Shown: positions 17,983 through 26,650, counted from the stretch's first letter. The stretch: 64,000 nucleotides of DNA from Leptotrichia massiliensis (GCF_900104625.1 NZ_FNVZ01000005.1:1116001-1180000); one strand, 5' to 3'. A program made the numbers and translations. Notes: generated from the sequence alone by a model not told the origin.

Positions 17983-18011
17983 TTGAAAATACATCATAAA
18001 ATATGTTATCA
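17983..18011 (+). promoter_or_regulatory. Possible promoter for fabV
   Basis: TTGAAA (17983-17988), 17 bases, TTATCA (18006-18011). The -10 box is imperfect. No FapR-like or FabT-like operator was recognised. Confidence 0.35.
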
Positions 18012-18082
18012 TTTTAAATGTATGATTTTTTTAAAATTGAAAAATAATTATAATAAATAATTTTTTAGGAGGAAAAGAAAAA

Positions 18083-19276
18083 ATGGTTATAAAACCTAGA
18101 TTAAAAGGTGGTTTAGCACTTACAAACCATCCAATTGGAGCAAAAGAATTTGTAAAAAGGCAAATTGACTATGTAAAATCACAAGATAAATATGAAGGTC
18201 CAAAAAAAGTTCTAATTATCGGTTCTTCATCTGGATACGGACTTGCCACAAGAATCTCCCTTGCCTTCGGTGCCGGAGCTGAAACTATTGGAGTAGCATT
18301 TGAAAAAGGGGTAGAAGGGAAAAGAGCAGGTTCTGCTGGTTGGTGGAATACAATTGCCTTTAACGAAGCTGCTGAAAAAGAAGGTTTAGTTTCTAAAAAC
18401 TTTATTGGTGATGCTTTCTCAATGGAAATGAAAGATGATGTAATAAAGTTCATTAAAGAAGAATTTGGTGGAAAAATCGACTTGTTAATTTATAGCTTAG
18501 CAAGTGCAGTTAGAACTGATCCAATTGATGGCGTAACTTACCGTTCAGCATTAAAATCTACAACAAAGGACATTACAGGTCCAACTATCAACTTTGAAAA
18601 AGAAGTTATGGAAGAAACAACAATGGGTGTCGCAACTCCAGATGAAATCAAAAGCACTGTAAAAGTTATGGGTGGAGAAGACTGGAAATTATGGATTGAA
18701 GAGCTTGATAAAGGTGGCGTTCTTTCTGAAGGCTTCAAAACAGTAGCTTACTCATATTTAGGACCAAAAGTAACTTACGGAATCTATAAGGAAGGTACAA
18801 TTGGAGCTGCAAAAAGAGATTTGGAACATACTTCTGATGTTTTAAATGACTTTTTAAAAGAAAAATACAATGGAGAAGCCTACGTTTCATTAAGTAAGGC
18901 ATTAATGACAAAAGCAAGTGCGGTTATCCCTATTTTCCCATTATACGCAGCATTGCTTTACAAAGTAATGAAGGAAAAAGGTATCCACGAAGGAACAATC
19001 GAACAAAAACACAGACTTTTGACTCAAATGGTTTATGGAAACAATCCTGTTATTGACGAAGAAAGAAGATTACGTCCAGATAACTGGGAAATGCGTGAAG
19101 ACGTTCAAGCTGAAGTAGAAGCTCTTTGGGATAAAGTTACTCCAGAAAACTTTAAGGAAATAAGCGATTACGCTGGTGCAAGAGAAGAATTTATGCAATT
19201 AAATGGATTTGACTTTGATAATGTGGATTATGACGCTGATGTTGATTTAGATGAATTAGCTAAATTAAAACCTTAA
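18083..19276 (+). CDS. fabV: Trans-2-enoyl-ACP/CoA reductase, FabV type
   Basis: NADH-dependent enoyl reductase that completes each fatty-acid elongation cycle; FabV is an alternative to FabI that is generally insensitive to triclosan. The 397 residues match the family. It opens 'MVIKPRLKGGLALTNHP', has a displaced nucleotide motif 'IIGSSSGYGLATRI', 'GRAGSAGWWNT'-type 'KRAGSAGWWNTIAF', and the Y-x8-K active site in 'YSYLGPKVTYGIYKEGTIG'. The ATG follows a perfect TTAGGAGG site. A strong terminator ends the gene. It is not next to other fab genes. Confidence 0.95.
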   Translation: MVIKPRLKGGLALTNHPIGAKEFVKRQIDYVKSQDKYEGPKKVLIIGSSSGYGLATRISLAFGAGAETIGVAFEKGVEGKRAGSAGWWNTIAFNEAAEKEGLVSKNFIGDAFSMEMKDDVIKFIKEEFGGKIDLLIYSLASAVRTDPIDGVTYRSALKSTTKDITGPTINFEKEVMEETTMGVATPDEIKSTVKVMGGEDWKLWIEELDKGGVLSEGFKTVAYSYLGPKVTYGIYKEGTIGAAKRDLEHTSDVLNDFLKEKYNGEAYVSLSKALMTKASAVIPIFPLYAALLYKVMKEKGIHEGTIEQKHRLLTQMVYGNNPVIDEERRLRPDNWEMREDVQAEVEALWDKVTPENFKEISDYAGAREEFMQLNGFDFDNVDYDADVDLDELAKLKP

Positions 19277-19311
19277 TTTTAAAAATTTACAAAAATAAAC
19301 AACAAAAAATT

Positions 19312-19353
19312 AGACTATCTTTTAGAAAAAGTATTCTTTAAGATAGTCTTTTA
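19312..19353 (+). terminator. Terminator after fabV
   Basis: AGACTATCTT (19312-19321) pairs perfectly with AAGATAGTCT (19340-19349) and is followed by TTTATTAT. It may also serve the converging corA gene. Confidence 0.75.
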
Positions 19354-19422
19354 TTATATTGTATAATAAATTTACTTTAAAATTAAAGTTGTATTTATAT
19401 TACTTTATTTTGATTTTTTATA

Positions 19423-20328
19423 TTACAAAACTTTCTTTTTTAAATATTTCCATAAAATTACCATCAATACCGCCATTATTAGAAAAATTGTTCCCAATGC
19501 AAAAAATCCTGCTTCTTGAAATGGTAATTTCACATTCATTCCATAAAATCCAAAAATCATATTTGGAACAGTAATCAATATGGTTACCGCTGCCAGAAGC
19601 TTCATTGTGATATTCATATTATTTCCAATATACGATGAATATGTTTCTCTCGTGGTCTTACAAATTTCACAGTATGAAGATGATAAATCAAGTGTAAAAT
19701 TTATCTCTTGCAAAATTCTTGTCATATATTCTTCATATTGTTCAAACTGCTCATCTTCTTTCAAATTCTCAACAACATAATCCAAATTTCTCAATGCAAT
19801 ATTATAAACATAAAATCCTTGTTCTACTTCCGAAAGAGAAATTAATTTCTCATTACTTTGCTGCTCCCTCAAAACAGTTTCTATCTTGTCGTGTTCTCCA
19901 ATCAAAATTCTCACATATTTATACAAACTTTGAGAGATTTTATGAAGCATATTTAGAAAAAAACGATTTTCTTCAAGAACGTCATTTCTTAACTTGGCAT
20001 ATTCCTCAACAAATTGATAGAAATCGTTGTAATAATCATCATCTAAAATAACAATTTTATCTTCTTTAAAAAAAATTACAATTGGATTAATTTCATAAGA
20101 TGTAAATTCTTTATCTTTCGTAGATTTTTTAACAGTTGGATAATATAGTTTATAAATTTCCCAGTCCGATTTTGAAATTCTTGGAGTAAAAATTTCCTCA
20201 TCAATAACATTTTTTATTTTATCTTCTTCAATTTCTAATCTTTCCGATAAAATCTTATAATCTTCATCTTTCAAATTGTAAACATAAGAAATTATTTTAC
20301 CACTTTTCGTATCTATTCTTTTTATCAT
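19423..20328 (-). CDS. CorA-family divalent-metal transporter
   Basis: Inner-membrane Mg2+/Co2+ (or Zn2+) channel of 301 residues. The cytosolic alpha/beta N-domain and long helices are followed by two C-terminal transmembrane segments, with the diagnostic GMN ion-filter triplet in 'GFYGMNVKLPF' near residue 270. The final basic 'LWKYLKKKVL' is typical. No Mg-responsive leader was recognised upstream. It stands alone, converging on fabV. Confidence 0.92.
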   Translation of the reverse strand: MIKRIDTKSGKIISYVYNLKDEDYKILSERLEIEEDKIKNVIDEEIFTPRISKSDWEIYKLYYPTVKKSTKDKEFTSYEINPIVIFFKEDKIVILDDDYYNDFYQFVEEYAKLRNDVLEENRFFLNMLHKISQSLYKYVRILIGEHDKIETVLREQQSNEKLISLSEVEQGFYVYNIALRNLDYVVENLKEDEQFEQYEEYMTRILQEINFTLDLSSSYCEICKTTRETYSSYIGNNMNITMKLLAAVTILITVPNMIFGFYGMNVKLPFQEAGFFALGTIFLIMAVLMVILWKYLKKKVL

Positions 20329-20516
20329 AATTACCTTTCTAAGTCTCTACTTTTGCCTATTTATATTAACTATACTCCATTTAAAAAATAGGAATAAATT
20401 TTTATAATAGGAGTATTTGATAGCTAATGCATAATCATTCAACTAAATTATTTTTTATTATTTTTCACATATTTTGTTTAATAAATATTTTTTCATATTA
20501 CTGTATTTTTTATTTA

Positions 20517-20954
20517 TTAAATCTCCACTGCAACTTCACTTTTTAAATCAACTTCCATTTCCAAAAACTTTTTCCAGCCCTCAAAGATCTTTCTATATTC
20601 TTCAAACTTACATTCCCACAGTGGATATTCCTCACAAATCCCAAACATTGTATTCTCAAATTCAACTTTTTCCTTATTAATCTTATGCTGAAAAGCCTGT
20701 CCATCCCAAAGAGTTTCCTGCACTTTTCCAGTTTCAACTTTTTCTAGCTGTGGCAAAAAAATATTAATTATTTCCACATCTGGAAAATCTTCCATTATTC
20801 CAGTTATTAGATATTTTGTATACTCTTCTTTCTTTTTTTCTAAATGTTCACTTCTTTTATTTTTTGTTATTTTTTTTTCAGAAAATGTTATTTCTGGAAA
20901 TGCAGTCAATCCAAAATCTTCATCGTAATAATAACTAAATTTTATAATCATCAT
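20517..20954 (-). CDS. Acidic protein, candidate immunity partner of the EndoU-like nuclease
   Basis: Unrecognised 145-residue protein without signal peptide. It has about 31 acidic and 21 basic residues, the acidic bias expected of a protein that binds a basic nuclease. It starts 26 bases after the EndoU-like gene on the same strand, the usual place for an immunity gene. Function is inferred only from position and charge. A GGATGA ribosome-binding site precedes two adjacent ATG codons. If real, it would protect the cell's own RNA in the cytosol. Confidence 0.55.
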   Translation of the reverse strand: MMIIKFSYYYDEDFGLTAFPEITFSEKKITKNKRSEHLEKKKEEYTKYLITGIMEDFPDVEIINIFLPQLEKVETGKVQETLWDGQAFQHKINKEKVEFENTMFGICEEYPLWECKFEEYRKIFEGWKKFLEMEVDLKSEVAVEI

Positions 20955-20980
20955 TTCATCCTTTCTAAAAATTTCAGTTT

Positions 20981-21601
20981 CTAACGATTTTCATAAACTG
21001 GATAAGCCGTTATTCTAGGACTTTTGTAACCACGAATTACAACTCCGCTTTTGCTGATTCCTTGCCACATGTTATTATCTCTGCCTTTGACATCTTTTCT
21101 ATTTTCCCATGCTGAGTTTATTTCGTCAATAATTCTCGCTTCATCCCAGTTTTCTGGAAACATCGTATTTACTCCACCATTAGAAGTTTTTGCCTGCCAA
21201 GTTCCATCTTTTTTCTTAACTTCAATGCTCGCTCTGTACACTCCATTTTTAGCTGGATTACCAATTTTTTTCACAATTCTCACATCTCCACGCAAAAGAG
21301 AATGTCCGCCAGTAACCTTGCCTTGCGAATTTTCATCTCCACCAATTACATGATCATAATCAATTTGATATTTTCTATTTCCTTGGTTTGAAGTATTTTG
21401 AGTCCGTTTTCCATTTTTATTTTCTATATTTTTCTGTTTAACAGCATTTTTTTTGCCATTTTTCTTATTTTGTGCAATAAATTCTTTTGAAAAATTTTCT
21501 TTTGCATTTATACTGTTATTTCTGCTTAGATAAATTTTTCCAAGTCCAAATAAGATAATAGCAAATAACAGTAATATTTTTAATATTTTATTTTTACCCA
21601 T
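20981..21601 (-). CDS. EndoU-family nuclease with N-terminal membrane anchor
   Basis: A 206-residue protein with a hydrophobic helix (about 7-25), a basic low-complexity linker, and a C-terminal domain (80-206) matching bacterial EndoU, an RNase fold used as a contact-dependent or secreted toxin. The catalytic set can be placed: H84 in 'DYDHVIGG', H100 in 'GGHSLLRG', K138 in 'WQAKTSNGG', and Thr-x-Tyr (T198, Y200) in 'ITAYPVY'; 'MFPENWDEARI' is also typical. The N-terminus may be a signal anchor for export. The downstream acidic gene is a candidate immunity gene. Housekeeping RNA processing is an alternative. Confidence 0.8.
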   Translation of the reverse strand: MGKNKILKILLLFAIILFGLGKIYLSRNNSINAKENFSKEFIAQNKKNGKKNAVKQKNIENKNGKRTQNTSNQGNRKYQIDYDHVIGGDENSQGKVTGGHSLLRGDVRIVKKIGNPAKNGVYRASIEVKKKDGTWQAKTSNGGVNTMFPENWDEARIIDEINSAWENRKDVKGRDNNMWQGISKSGVVIRGYKSPRITAYPVYENR

Positions 21602-21703
21602 TTATAGATTTCCTCCTTTTTTATATGCTTATTAATTATATCAAACTTATATTTTAAAATCAATATTGTAAATTTTTCTAAATTTAATAATTATGATAAA
21701 ATG

Positions 21704-21712
21704 TGGTATAAT
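21704..21712 (+). promoter_or_regulatory. Extended -10 promoter for the phosphatase gene
   Basis: TGGTATAAT within TGTGGTATAAT: an extended TGn motif directly before a perfect -10 box. No good -35 hexamer is visible. The same word occurs before cspA and the gene at 59004. Confidence 0.45.
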
Positions 21713-21775
21713 AATGTTAAAAATAATTAGCAGCTAAATAGAATATTTATAAAAATAGGAAGGACTGATATAGTT

Positions 21776-22366
21776 ATGAAAAAGACTTTGTTTTTAATGC
21801 GGCATGGACAGACTTTATTCAATTTACGTGAAAAAATTCAAGGAAGCTGTGATTCTCCGCTGACTGATGAGGGAATTAGACAGGCTAAAGTGGCTGGAAA
21901 ATATTTTCAGGATAAGGGAATCGCTTTTGATGCAGCTTACTCCTCTACTCAGGAAAGAGCTTGTGATACACTTGAAATTGTGACTGACAATAAGATGAAA
22001 TATGAAAGATTAAAAGGATTAAAGGAATGGAATTTTGGATTGTTTGAAGGAGAAAGTGAGGATCTGAATCCAAAACATCCGAATGAAAGAACTTATGGGG
22101 ACTTTTTTGTAAATTTTGGCGGAGAAAGCAATAAAGATGTTGAGAAAAGAATGCACGAAACTTTGACTCAGATTATGGAAAAGGACGGAAATAACACTGT
22201 TCTTGCCGTGAGCCACGGTGGTGCCTGCTACACTTTCTTTTTAAAGCATGCTCCAGATGTTCCATTTACAGGCCTTCCAAACTGTGCCATTTTCAAATAT
22301 GAGTATGAAAATGGTAAATTTACATTCATCGAACTTATTAAGCATGATTTTACAAAAGAAATATAA
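21776..22366 (+). CDS. Histidine phosphatase (phosphoglycerate-mutase-like)
   Basis: A 196-residue protein of the histidine phosphatase superfamily. 'LMRHGQTLFN' (7-16) holds the phosphorylated histidine, 'SPLTDEGIRQAK' and 'SSTQERACDT' follow, and the second catalytic histidine is in 'AVSHGGAC'. These small cytosolic enzymes dephosphorylate sugars or nucleotides, or act as cofactor-dependent phosphoglycerate mutases; the specific substrate cannot be inferred. A GGAAGGACTG ribosome-binding site precedes the ATG. It is a single gene ended by a hairpin at 22374. Confidence 0.88.
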   Translation: MKKTLFLMRHGQTLFNLREKIQGSCDSPLTDEGIRQAKVAGKYFQDKGIAFDAAYSSTQERACDTLEIVTDNKMKYERLKGLKEWNFGLFEGESEDLNPKHPNERTYGDFFVNFGGESNKDVEKRMHETLTQIMEKDGNNTVLAVSHGGACYTFFLKHAPDVPFTGLPNCAIFKYEYENGKFTFIELIKHDFTKEI

Positions 22367-22373
22367 CTAAAAA

Positions 22374-22438
22374 ATGCCTTAAATAAACTTTTACTCTACA
22401 TAATTTTGTAAAAATTTTATTTTAAGGCTTTTTATTTT
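22374..22438. terminator. Bidirectional terminator
   Basis: A-rich GCCTTAAATAAA (from 22377) pairs with TTTATTTTAAGGC (to about 22428) around a long loop and is followed by TTTTTATTTTT. It lies between converging genes. Confidence 0.6.
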
Positions 22439-22467
22439 TAGCATTTTTCAATGAACTAATAGTCCTT

Positions 22468-22737
22468 TTATGCTTTTAAATCATCATATTCTCCACTTTC
22501 AAACTTTTTCACAATATAGCTGCAAATTGGGACAATTTTATACCCATTTTCTCTTGCATATTTCACACCAGCATTGAATAATTTTCCTGCAATCCCTTGC
22601 CCTCGCAATTCAGAAGATACGACTGTCGATTCAAAATACAATTTTTCCCCTTCTTTTCTGTAAGTCAATTTTGCAAGTTCATCTCCATTTTTTCCAAATA
22701 TAAAAAATCCTTCATTTACTACATGTCTTATTTCCAT
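22468..22737 (-). CDS. Small GNAT-like acetyltransferase (YjdJ/COG2388 type)
   Basis: An 89-residue minimal GNAT protein. It keeps the acetyl-CoA loop 'SSELRGQGIAGKLFNAG' (about 40-56) and the end 'NGYKIVPICSYIVKKFE' typical of the short YjdJ-like group. Family members acetylate unknown amines or proteins. It is a single gene in the cytosol with no evident operon partner. Length fits the family, so it is not truncated. Confidence 0.85.
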   Translation of the reverse strand: MEIRHVVNEGFFIFGKNGDELAKLTYRKEGEKLYFESTVVSSELRGQGIAGKLFNAGVKYARENGYKIVPICSYIVKKFESGEYDDLKA

Positions 22738-22806
22738 TTTTCAAACTTCCTTTCAATATTTTATCTTATTATATAGTAAAATCGTTTTAAAATCAAATAA
22801 AAAAAT

Positions 22807-23565
22807 TTACAAATATTTTAATATCTCACGCTTGTATTCAATAAATTTTTCAGACATTATAATTTCTTCATTATTATAGCCCTTGTTCTGACTATTTTTC
22901 AAGTCAACATTTATTTGTGCAGCAATTTTACCTGGACTTCCTGCCAAAATATAAATTCTGTCGGAAAGCAGTATCGCCTCATCAATATCATGGGTAATAA
23001 ACAGAGTTGACATTTTAATTTTGTTCATTATGTTCAGATACCAGCTATGAATTTTATGCTTTGTAATGGCGTCCAATGCGCTGAAAGGCTCGTCAAGAAG
23101 AGCAACTTCGCTGGAAAATAAATATGTTCTAAGCAGTGCCGCCCTTTGCTTCATTCCCCCTGATAGTTTACTTGGATACAAATTTTCCGTACCTTCCAAT
23201 CCAAAATCTTTAAAATACGGTTTTGCAATTTCCCGTGCCTTATTTTTATTTTCACCCCTTATCACAAGTGGAAGCGCCACATTGTCAATAATTTTTTTAT
23301 GAGGTAAAAGCAAGTCTTTTTGCATCATGTAACTTATTTTTCCAGATTTTCCAGTTATATCTTCTCCATTCATTTTCACATTTCCACAATCAGGCTTTAA
23401 AAGTCCTGCAATAATGTTAAATAATGTTGTTTTCCCAGCACCGCTCACTCCTAAAATGCAAACCAGCTCATTTTCATACAAATCAATCGAAACATTTTCC
23501 AAAACTTTTTTATTTTCAAAAGAAATGGAAATATCTTTTATTTCAAGCTTTTTGTCTTTCTTCAC
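22807..23565 (-). CDS. ABC transporter ATPase of a thiamine-precursor importer (ThiZ-like)
   Basis: A 252-residue ATP-binding subunit of the nitrate/taurine/pyrimidine importer type. Walker A is 'LGVSGAGKTTLF' (about 36-47), the signature 'LSGGMKQRAALLR', Walker B 'VALLDEPFSALD', and the switch histidine is in 'LFITHDID'. It starts with GTG, preceded by AAAGGAG. It is the last gene of the TPP-riboswitch operon: MTH1187-type protein, permease, substrate-binding protein, ATPase. By that context it powers uptake of HMP or another thiamine precursor. Confidence 0.88.
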   Translation of the reverse strand: MKKDKKLEIKDISISFENKKVLENVSIDLYENELVCILGVSGAGKTTLFNIIAGLLKPDCGNVKMNGEDITGKSGKISYMMQKDLLLPHKKIIDNVALPLVIRGENKNKAREIAKPYFKDFGLEGTENLYPSKLSGGMKQRAALLRTYLFSSEVALLDEPFSALDAITKHKIHSWYLNIMNKIKMSTLFITHDIDEAILLSDRIYILAGSPGKIAAQINVDLKNSQNKGYNNEEIIMSEKFIEYKREILKYL

Positions 23566-23592
23566 TTAATATTTCTCCTTTTGATAAATTTT

Positions 23593-24567
23593 CTATTTCA
23601 GATACTCGTTACTATATCCAAAATCCTTTGGTATTTCACGCTCTACAGCCTTATTTTTGTAAAGCCATTCATAAAATCTGTTCCAACGGTTTCCATCGAT
23701 TATTCCCCATTCTTTTGCATCAGACTGGTATTCTTTAGAAATCCACTTTTGGCTGGCTGTTACTAAATTTATGTCAAGCTCTGGAGAATTTTTTACCAGA
23801 ATTTTTGCTGATTCCTCTGGATTTTTCATTGCGTATTCATACCCTTTTTTTATTGCCTTCAAAACTTTTTTTGCAATTTCAGGATTTTTTTTCAGAAAGT
23901 CATTATTTGCGATAATTACAGGGCTGTAATAGTCAAGTTCTTCTCCATAGTCACGAATTTTTAGAAAATTTGTCTGAAGCCCTGCCCTTTCTGTAGCAAT
24001 TCCATCCCACGCATAATAAACCCAGACAGCATCAACATCAGTCTTTAAGCCAGTTACAACATCTGTTATAGTATAAGGAATTAATTTTACTTTAGAAAAA
24101 TCACCTTTATCATCTGTTACTAATTTTTTCAAAATAGCCTGCTCAATATTATCTTCCCAAGTGGCATATTTTTTACCTTCCAGTTTTTTTGGCGAGTCTA
24201 TTCCTTTTTCCTTCAATGAAATAATTCCAGATGTATTATGCTGAAGAATTGCAGCGACAGCTGTTACTGGTACAGGATTCTCCTTTGCAAATGATTTTGC
24301 CAATGTATCCTGAAAACTTATTCCAAATTCTGCTCCTCCAGCTCCAATAAGTGCCGTTGTGCTCCCTTCAGGCGGCTGCACAATTTCCACATCCAGTCCT
24401 TCTTCCTTAAAATATCCCAAGTCTTTTGCCACATAAAGCCCTGTATGATTAGTGTTTGGCACCCAGTCCAGTACGATTTTTATTTTCTGATTATTTTTAG
24501 ATTTTCCACACGAAACAGCCAAAACCAAGATTAAACATAAAATTAAAATTTTTGAAATTTTTTTCAT
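23593..24567 (-). CDS. Substrate-binding lipoprotein of a thiamine-precursor importer (ThiY-like)
   Basis: A 324-residue lipoprotein: residues 1-20 end in the lipobox 'LAVSCGK'. The mature part is an NMT1/THI5-like periplasmic fold, beginning 'IVLDWVPNTNHTGLYVA' and containing 'GAEFGISFQDTLA' and 'DAVWVYYAWDG'. Members bind formylaminopyrimidine, HMP or other thiamine precursors. It lies between permease and ATPase genes in the operon headed by a TPP riboswitch, consistent with ThiXYZ. The exact ligand is not fixed by sequence. Confidence 0.88.
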   Translation of the reverse strand: MKKISKILILCLILVLAVSCGKSKNNQKIKIVLDWVPNTNHTGLYVAKDLGYFKEEGLDVEIVQPPEGSTTALIGAGGAEFGISFQDTLAKSFAKENPVPVTAVAAILQHNTSGIISLKEKGIDSPKKLEGKKYATWEDNIEQAILKKLVTDDKGDFSKVKLIPYTITDVVTGLKTDVDAVWVYYAWDGIATERAGLQTNFLKIRDYGEELDYYSPVIIANNDFLKKNPEIAKKVLKAIKKGYEYAMKNPEESAKILVKNSPELDINLVTASQKWISKEYQSDAKEWGIIDGNRWNRFYEWLYKNKAVEREIPKDFGYSNEYLK

Positions 24568-24616
24568 TTTTTATACCTCTCTTTACTTTTTATTTTAAAT
24601 TTTTTTATTTAAAAAT

Positions 24617-25372
24617 TTACTTTTCCCAAACCATGCACCATTTCTGTATTTTTTTTACAAGATACATAAGCAGCAAGCTTATTGCAGAAATAAGAAAAAT
24701 TACCGCAAACATCTTATCAAATGAATACGATTTTCTGACTCTTGTCATATAAACTCCAAGTCCGCTAAATCCACCGAGCCATTCAGCTACAACTGCTCCA
24801 ATTATCGAATATGAAACTGAAATTCTAAGCCCTGCGAAAAAATATCCTAATGAACCTGGCAATTTGATATGAATAAAGTTCTGAAATGGCTTTGCTCCCA
24901 TCGTTTTTAACAAATTCAACATATCCTTGTCAGCCGAACGAAATCCATCTAGAAGCCCAATAGTTATAGGGAAAAACGAAGTCATAACAATAAGCGTAAT
25001 CTTTGGCAATATTCCATATCCCAACCAAAGTACCAAAAGCGGTGCAATCGCAACTGTAGGTATTGTCTGAGTAATAACCAACACAGGATAAATCATTTTG
25101 AACGCATACTCAAACCTGTCCATAACAACCGCCACGGCAAAGCCCATGATTATTCCCAGACCAAGCCCCAAAAATGCTTCAAGCAAAGTAATTTTTGTAT
25201 GCTCCATAAGCAATGGAAAATCATAAACAAACGCTTTTACAACTTCAAATGGCGACGGCAGCATAAATTTTGGAATAATATTCACCATTGACAAAATTTG
25301 CCAAATTATCAATAATACAGTAATAATAATACTTGGTGCAATTTTATCTGTTATATTTTGAAATTTTTTCAT
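24617..25372 (-). CDS. ABC permease of a thiamine-precursor importer (ThiX-like)
   Basis: An inner-membrane permease of 251 residues with about six helices; the coupling-loop EAA motif is near 'LLKTMGAKPFQNFIHIKLPGS'. It belongs to the SsuC/TauC/ThiX permease group. The ATG at 25372 is chosen over an upstream TTG, and it overlaps the preceding MTH1187-type gene by 29 bases, so translation is likely coupled. With the binding protein and ATPase downstream it forms one importer under TPP control. Confidence 0.88.
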   Translation of the reverse strand: MKKFQNITDKIAPSIIITVLLIIWQILSMVNIIPKFMLPSPFEVVKAFVYDFPLLMEHTKITLLEAFLGLGLGIIMGFAVAVVMDRFEYAFKMIYPVLVITQTIPTVAIAPLLVLWLGYGILPKITLIVMTSFFPITIGLLDGFRSADKDMLNLLKTMGAKPFQNFIHIKLPGSLGYFFAGLRISVSYSIIGAVVAEWLGGFSGLGVYMTRVRKSYSFDKMFAVIFLISAISLLLMYLVKKIQKWCMVWEK

Positions 25373-25655
25373 CAATCTTTAAAATATCTCCTTTCGGTTT
25401 ATAATTTATTTTTACATACGACATTACACCCTCAGCCCCCGCCTTCACAGCCACAACTTGACATTCCTTCACAATTTCCATAAGCTCGTCAAAATCTCCT
25501 TCTACCGTTGTTTCAAATGGAGCAACATTCATTTTTAACCCTTTGCTTTTAATAAATTCAATAACTTCATCAACAACTCTTACAATTTCCTCATTTCCCA
25601 CAACATTTGGCAATACCTGAATTGCAATACTCGCATTAATTTCTTTTTTTTCCAT
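25344..25655 (-). CDS. Thiamine-binding MTH1187/YkoF-type protein
   Basis: A 103-residue ferredoxin-like protein of the PF01910 (MTH1187) family, several of whose members bind thiamine. 'ASIAIQVLPNVVGNEEIVRVV' region at the start and 'VAPFETTVEGDFDELMEIV' are characteristic. It is the first gene after the TPP riboswitch and overlaps the permease start. It may bind the imported pyrimidine or thiamine in the cytosol, as YkoF does in the YkoEDCF system; this is inference. Confidence 0.85.
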   Translation of the reverse strand: MEKKEINASIAIQVLPNVVGNEEIVRVVDEVIEFIKSKGLKMNVAPFETTVEGDFDELMEIVKECQVVAVKAGAEGVMSYVKINYKPKGDILKIDEKISKYNR

Positions 25656-25706
25656 AATTCATCATCCCTTTCCTTAAAACTGTTTTTTTATTTAAAATTT
25701 CTTTGT

Positions 25707-25738
25707 ATAAAAAAATCCCCTTATCACAAGGAGATTCT
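25707..25738 (-). terminator. Riboswitch-controlled terminator
   Basis: On the minus strand AATCTCCTT (25736-25728) pairs with AAGGGGATT (25722-25714) with one U-G pair and is followed by seven T residues. It lies between the TPP aptamer and the first operon gene, the position of the expression platform. Confidence 0.8.
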
Positions 25739-25814
25739 ATATTTCTATAAATTTTCTAAAATAATTTAAAAAGATATGCAAAATAACTTTAAAATTATTC
25801 CTTATTTTATATAA

Positions 25815-25890
25815 AATACTCCCTCCGACAGCATTACCTGTACAGGTTATATGGGTTTAATTCTCAGCAAAATTGCTCCCCAGTATTTTT
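25815..25890 (-). ncRNA. TPP riboswitch (THI element)
   Basis: The minus strand carries the conserved thiamine-pyrophosphate aptamer: CTGGGGAGC, then GCTGAGA, AAACCC, ACCTGTACAGGTAATGC and CGGAGGGAG, in the right order and spacing. When TPP binds, the terminator at 25707-25738 should form and switch off the importer operon. It is preceded on the same strand by an unrelated lipoprotein gene. Confidence 0.93.
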
Positions 25891-25924
25891 TGTTAAATTG
25901 TCTAAATTTTTTTAAAACTTTTAA

Positions 25925-26560
25925 TTAGTCTACTTTTACTTCTGCTAAATCGGGATACACGCCTTTGATAAAAAATATAAAATCTTTATCAAAATTAATA
26001 ATATACCATTTATTTTCATCTTCAAATGCCATTGATTTACCTTTTGTTTCTATTGCCTGTCCATTAACTTCCATTGCAACTGTTGTAGGAATAATAGCAT
26101 AACTTCTTCCTGTTTCAGTTCTTCCAACTTTTACATTTTCAAAATCATAGCTATTTTGGGTAATTTTTACTCCTTTTGTAAAATTATCAAACATTTTCTT
26201 TGACATTTCTTTTAATTGCTCCACTGATATTGAAGCTTTGTCAGCTTGGTACTTGAAATATTTTTCTGGAACTTCACTCATTCCTGCCATAAAATCTCCA
26301 GCTTCCATTGCTTTAGCAATTCTATCGAGTCTTGTCTTAATTTCAGGTTTTACCTTATTCCAAGCCTCTAATGCCAATTCATTCTGTGCTTGTTCAACAT
26401 TTTTACAAATCTTTTCATCATGTTTTTCCTTACATTTCAAAACTGTTTCCTTCAACAATTTATCATCTTTTTTTAAATTCTCAACACTGTACTTATTTCC
26501 ACAAGCTGTGAAAATTATCATTGATATTACAATTAGAAATAATAATTTTATCTTTTGCAT
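25925..26560 (-). CDS. Lipoprotein with EexN-like N-terminal region
   Basis: A 211-residue lipoprotein: signal peptide with lipobox 'IIFTACGNK'. After Cys, 'YSVENLKKDDKLLKETVLKC' to 'CKNVEQAQNE' resembles the EexN (entry-exclusion) family, seen in many lipoproteins unrelated to plasmids. The second half is a beta-rich domain ('YAIIPTTVAMEVNG', 'NKWYIINFDKDFIFF') resembling NTF2-like folds. No clear function. It sits upstream of the TPP-controlled operon but appears to be transcribed separately. Confidence 0.65.
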   Translation of the reverse strand: MQKIKLLFLIVISMIIFTACGNKYSVENLKKDDKLLKETVLKCKEKHDEKICKNVEQAQNELALEAWNKVKPEIKTRLDRIAKAMEAGDFMAGMSEVPEKYFKYQADKASISVEQLKEMSKKMFDNFTKGVKITQNSYDFENVKVGRTETGRSYAIIPTTVAMEVNGQAIETKGKSMAFEDENKWYIINFDKDFIFFIKGVYPDLAEVKVD

Positions 26561-26650
26561 ACATCCTCCAACATCATTTATTTGAGTTAATTATACCTTA
26601 TTTTTTCAAATTTTCAAAATTTTTATTTTTGATTGTTTTTCTAACCAAAT

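Noticed and set aside
25925-26560. Conjugation entry-exclusion protein as evidence of a plasmid or ICE.
   Set aside because: EexN-like lipoproteins occur widely on chromosomes, and no conjugation genes are nearby.
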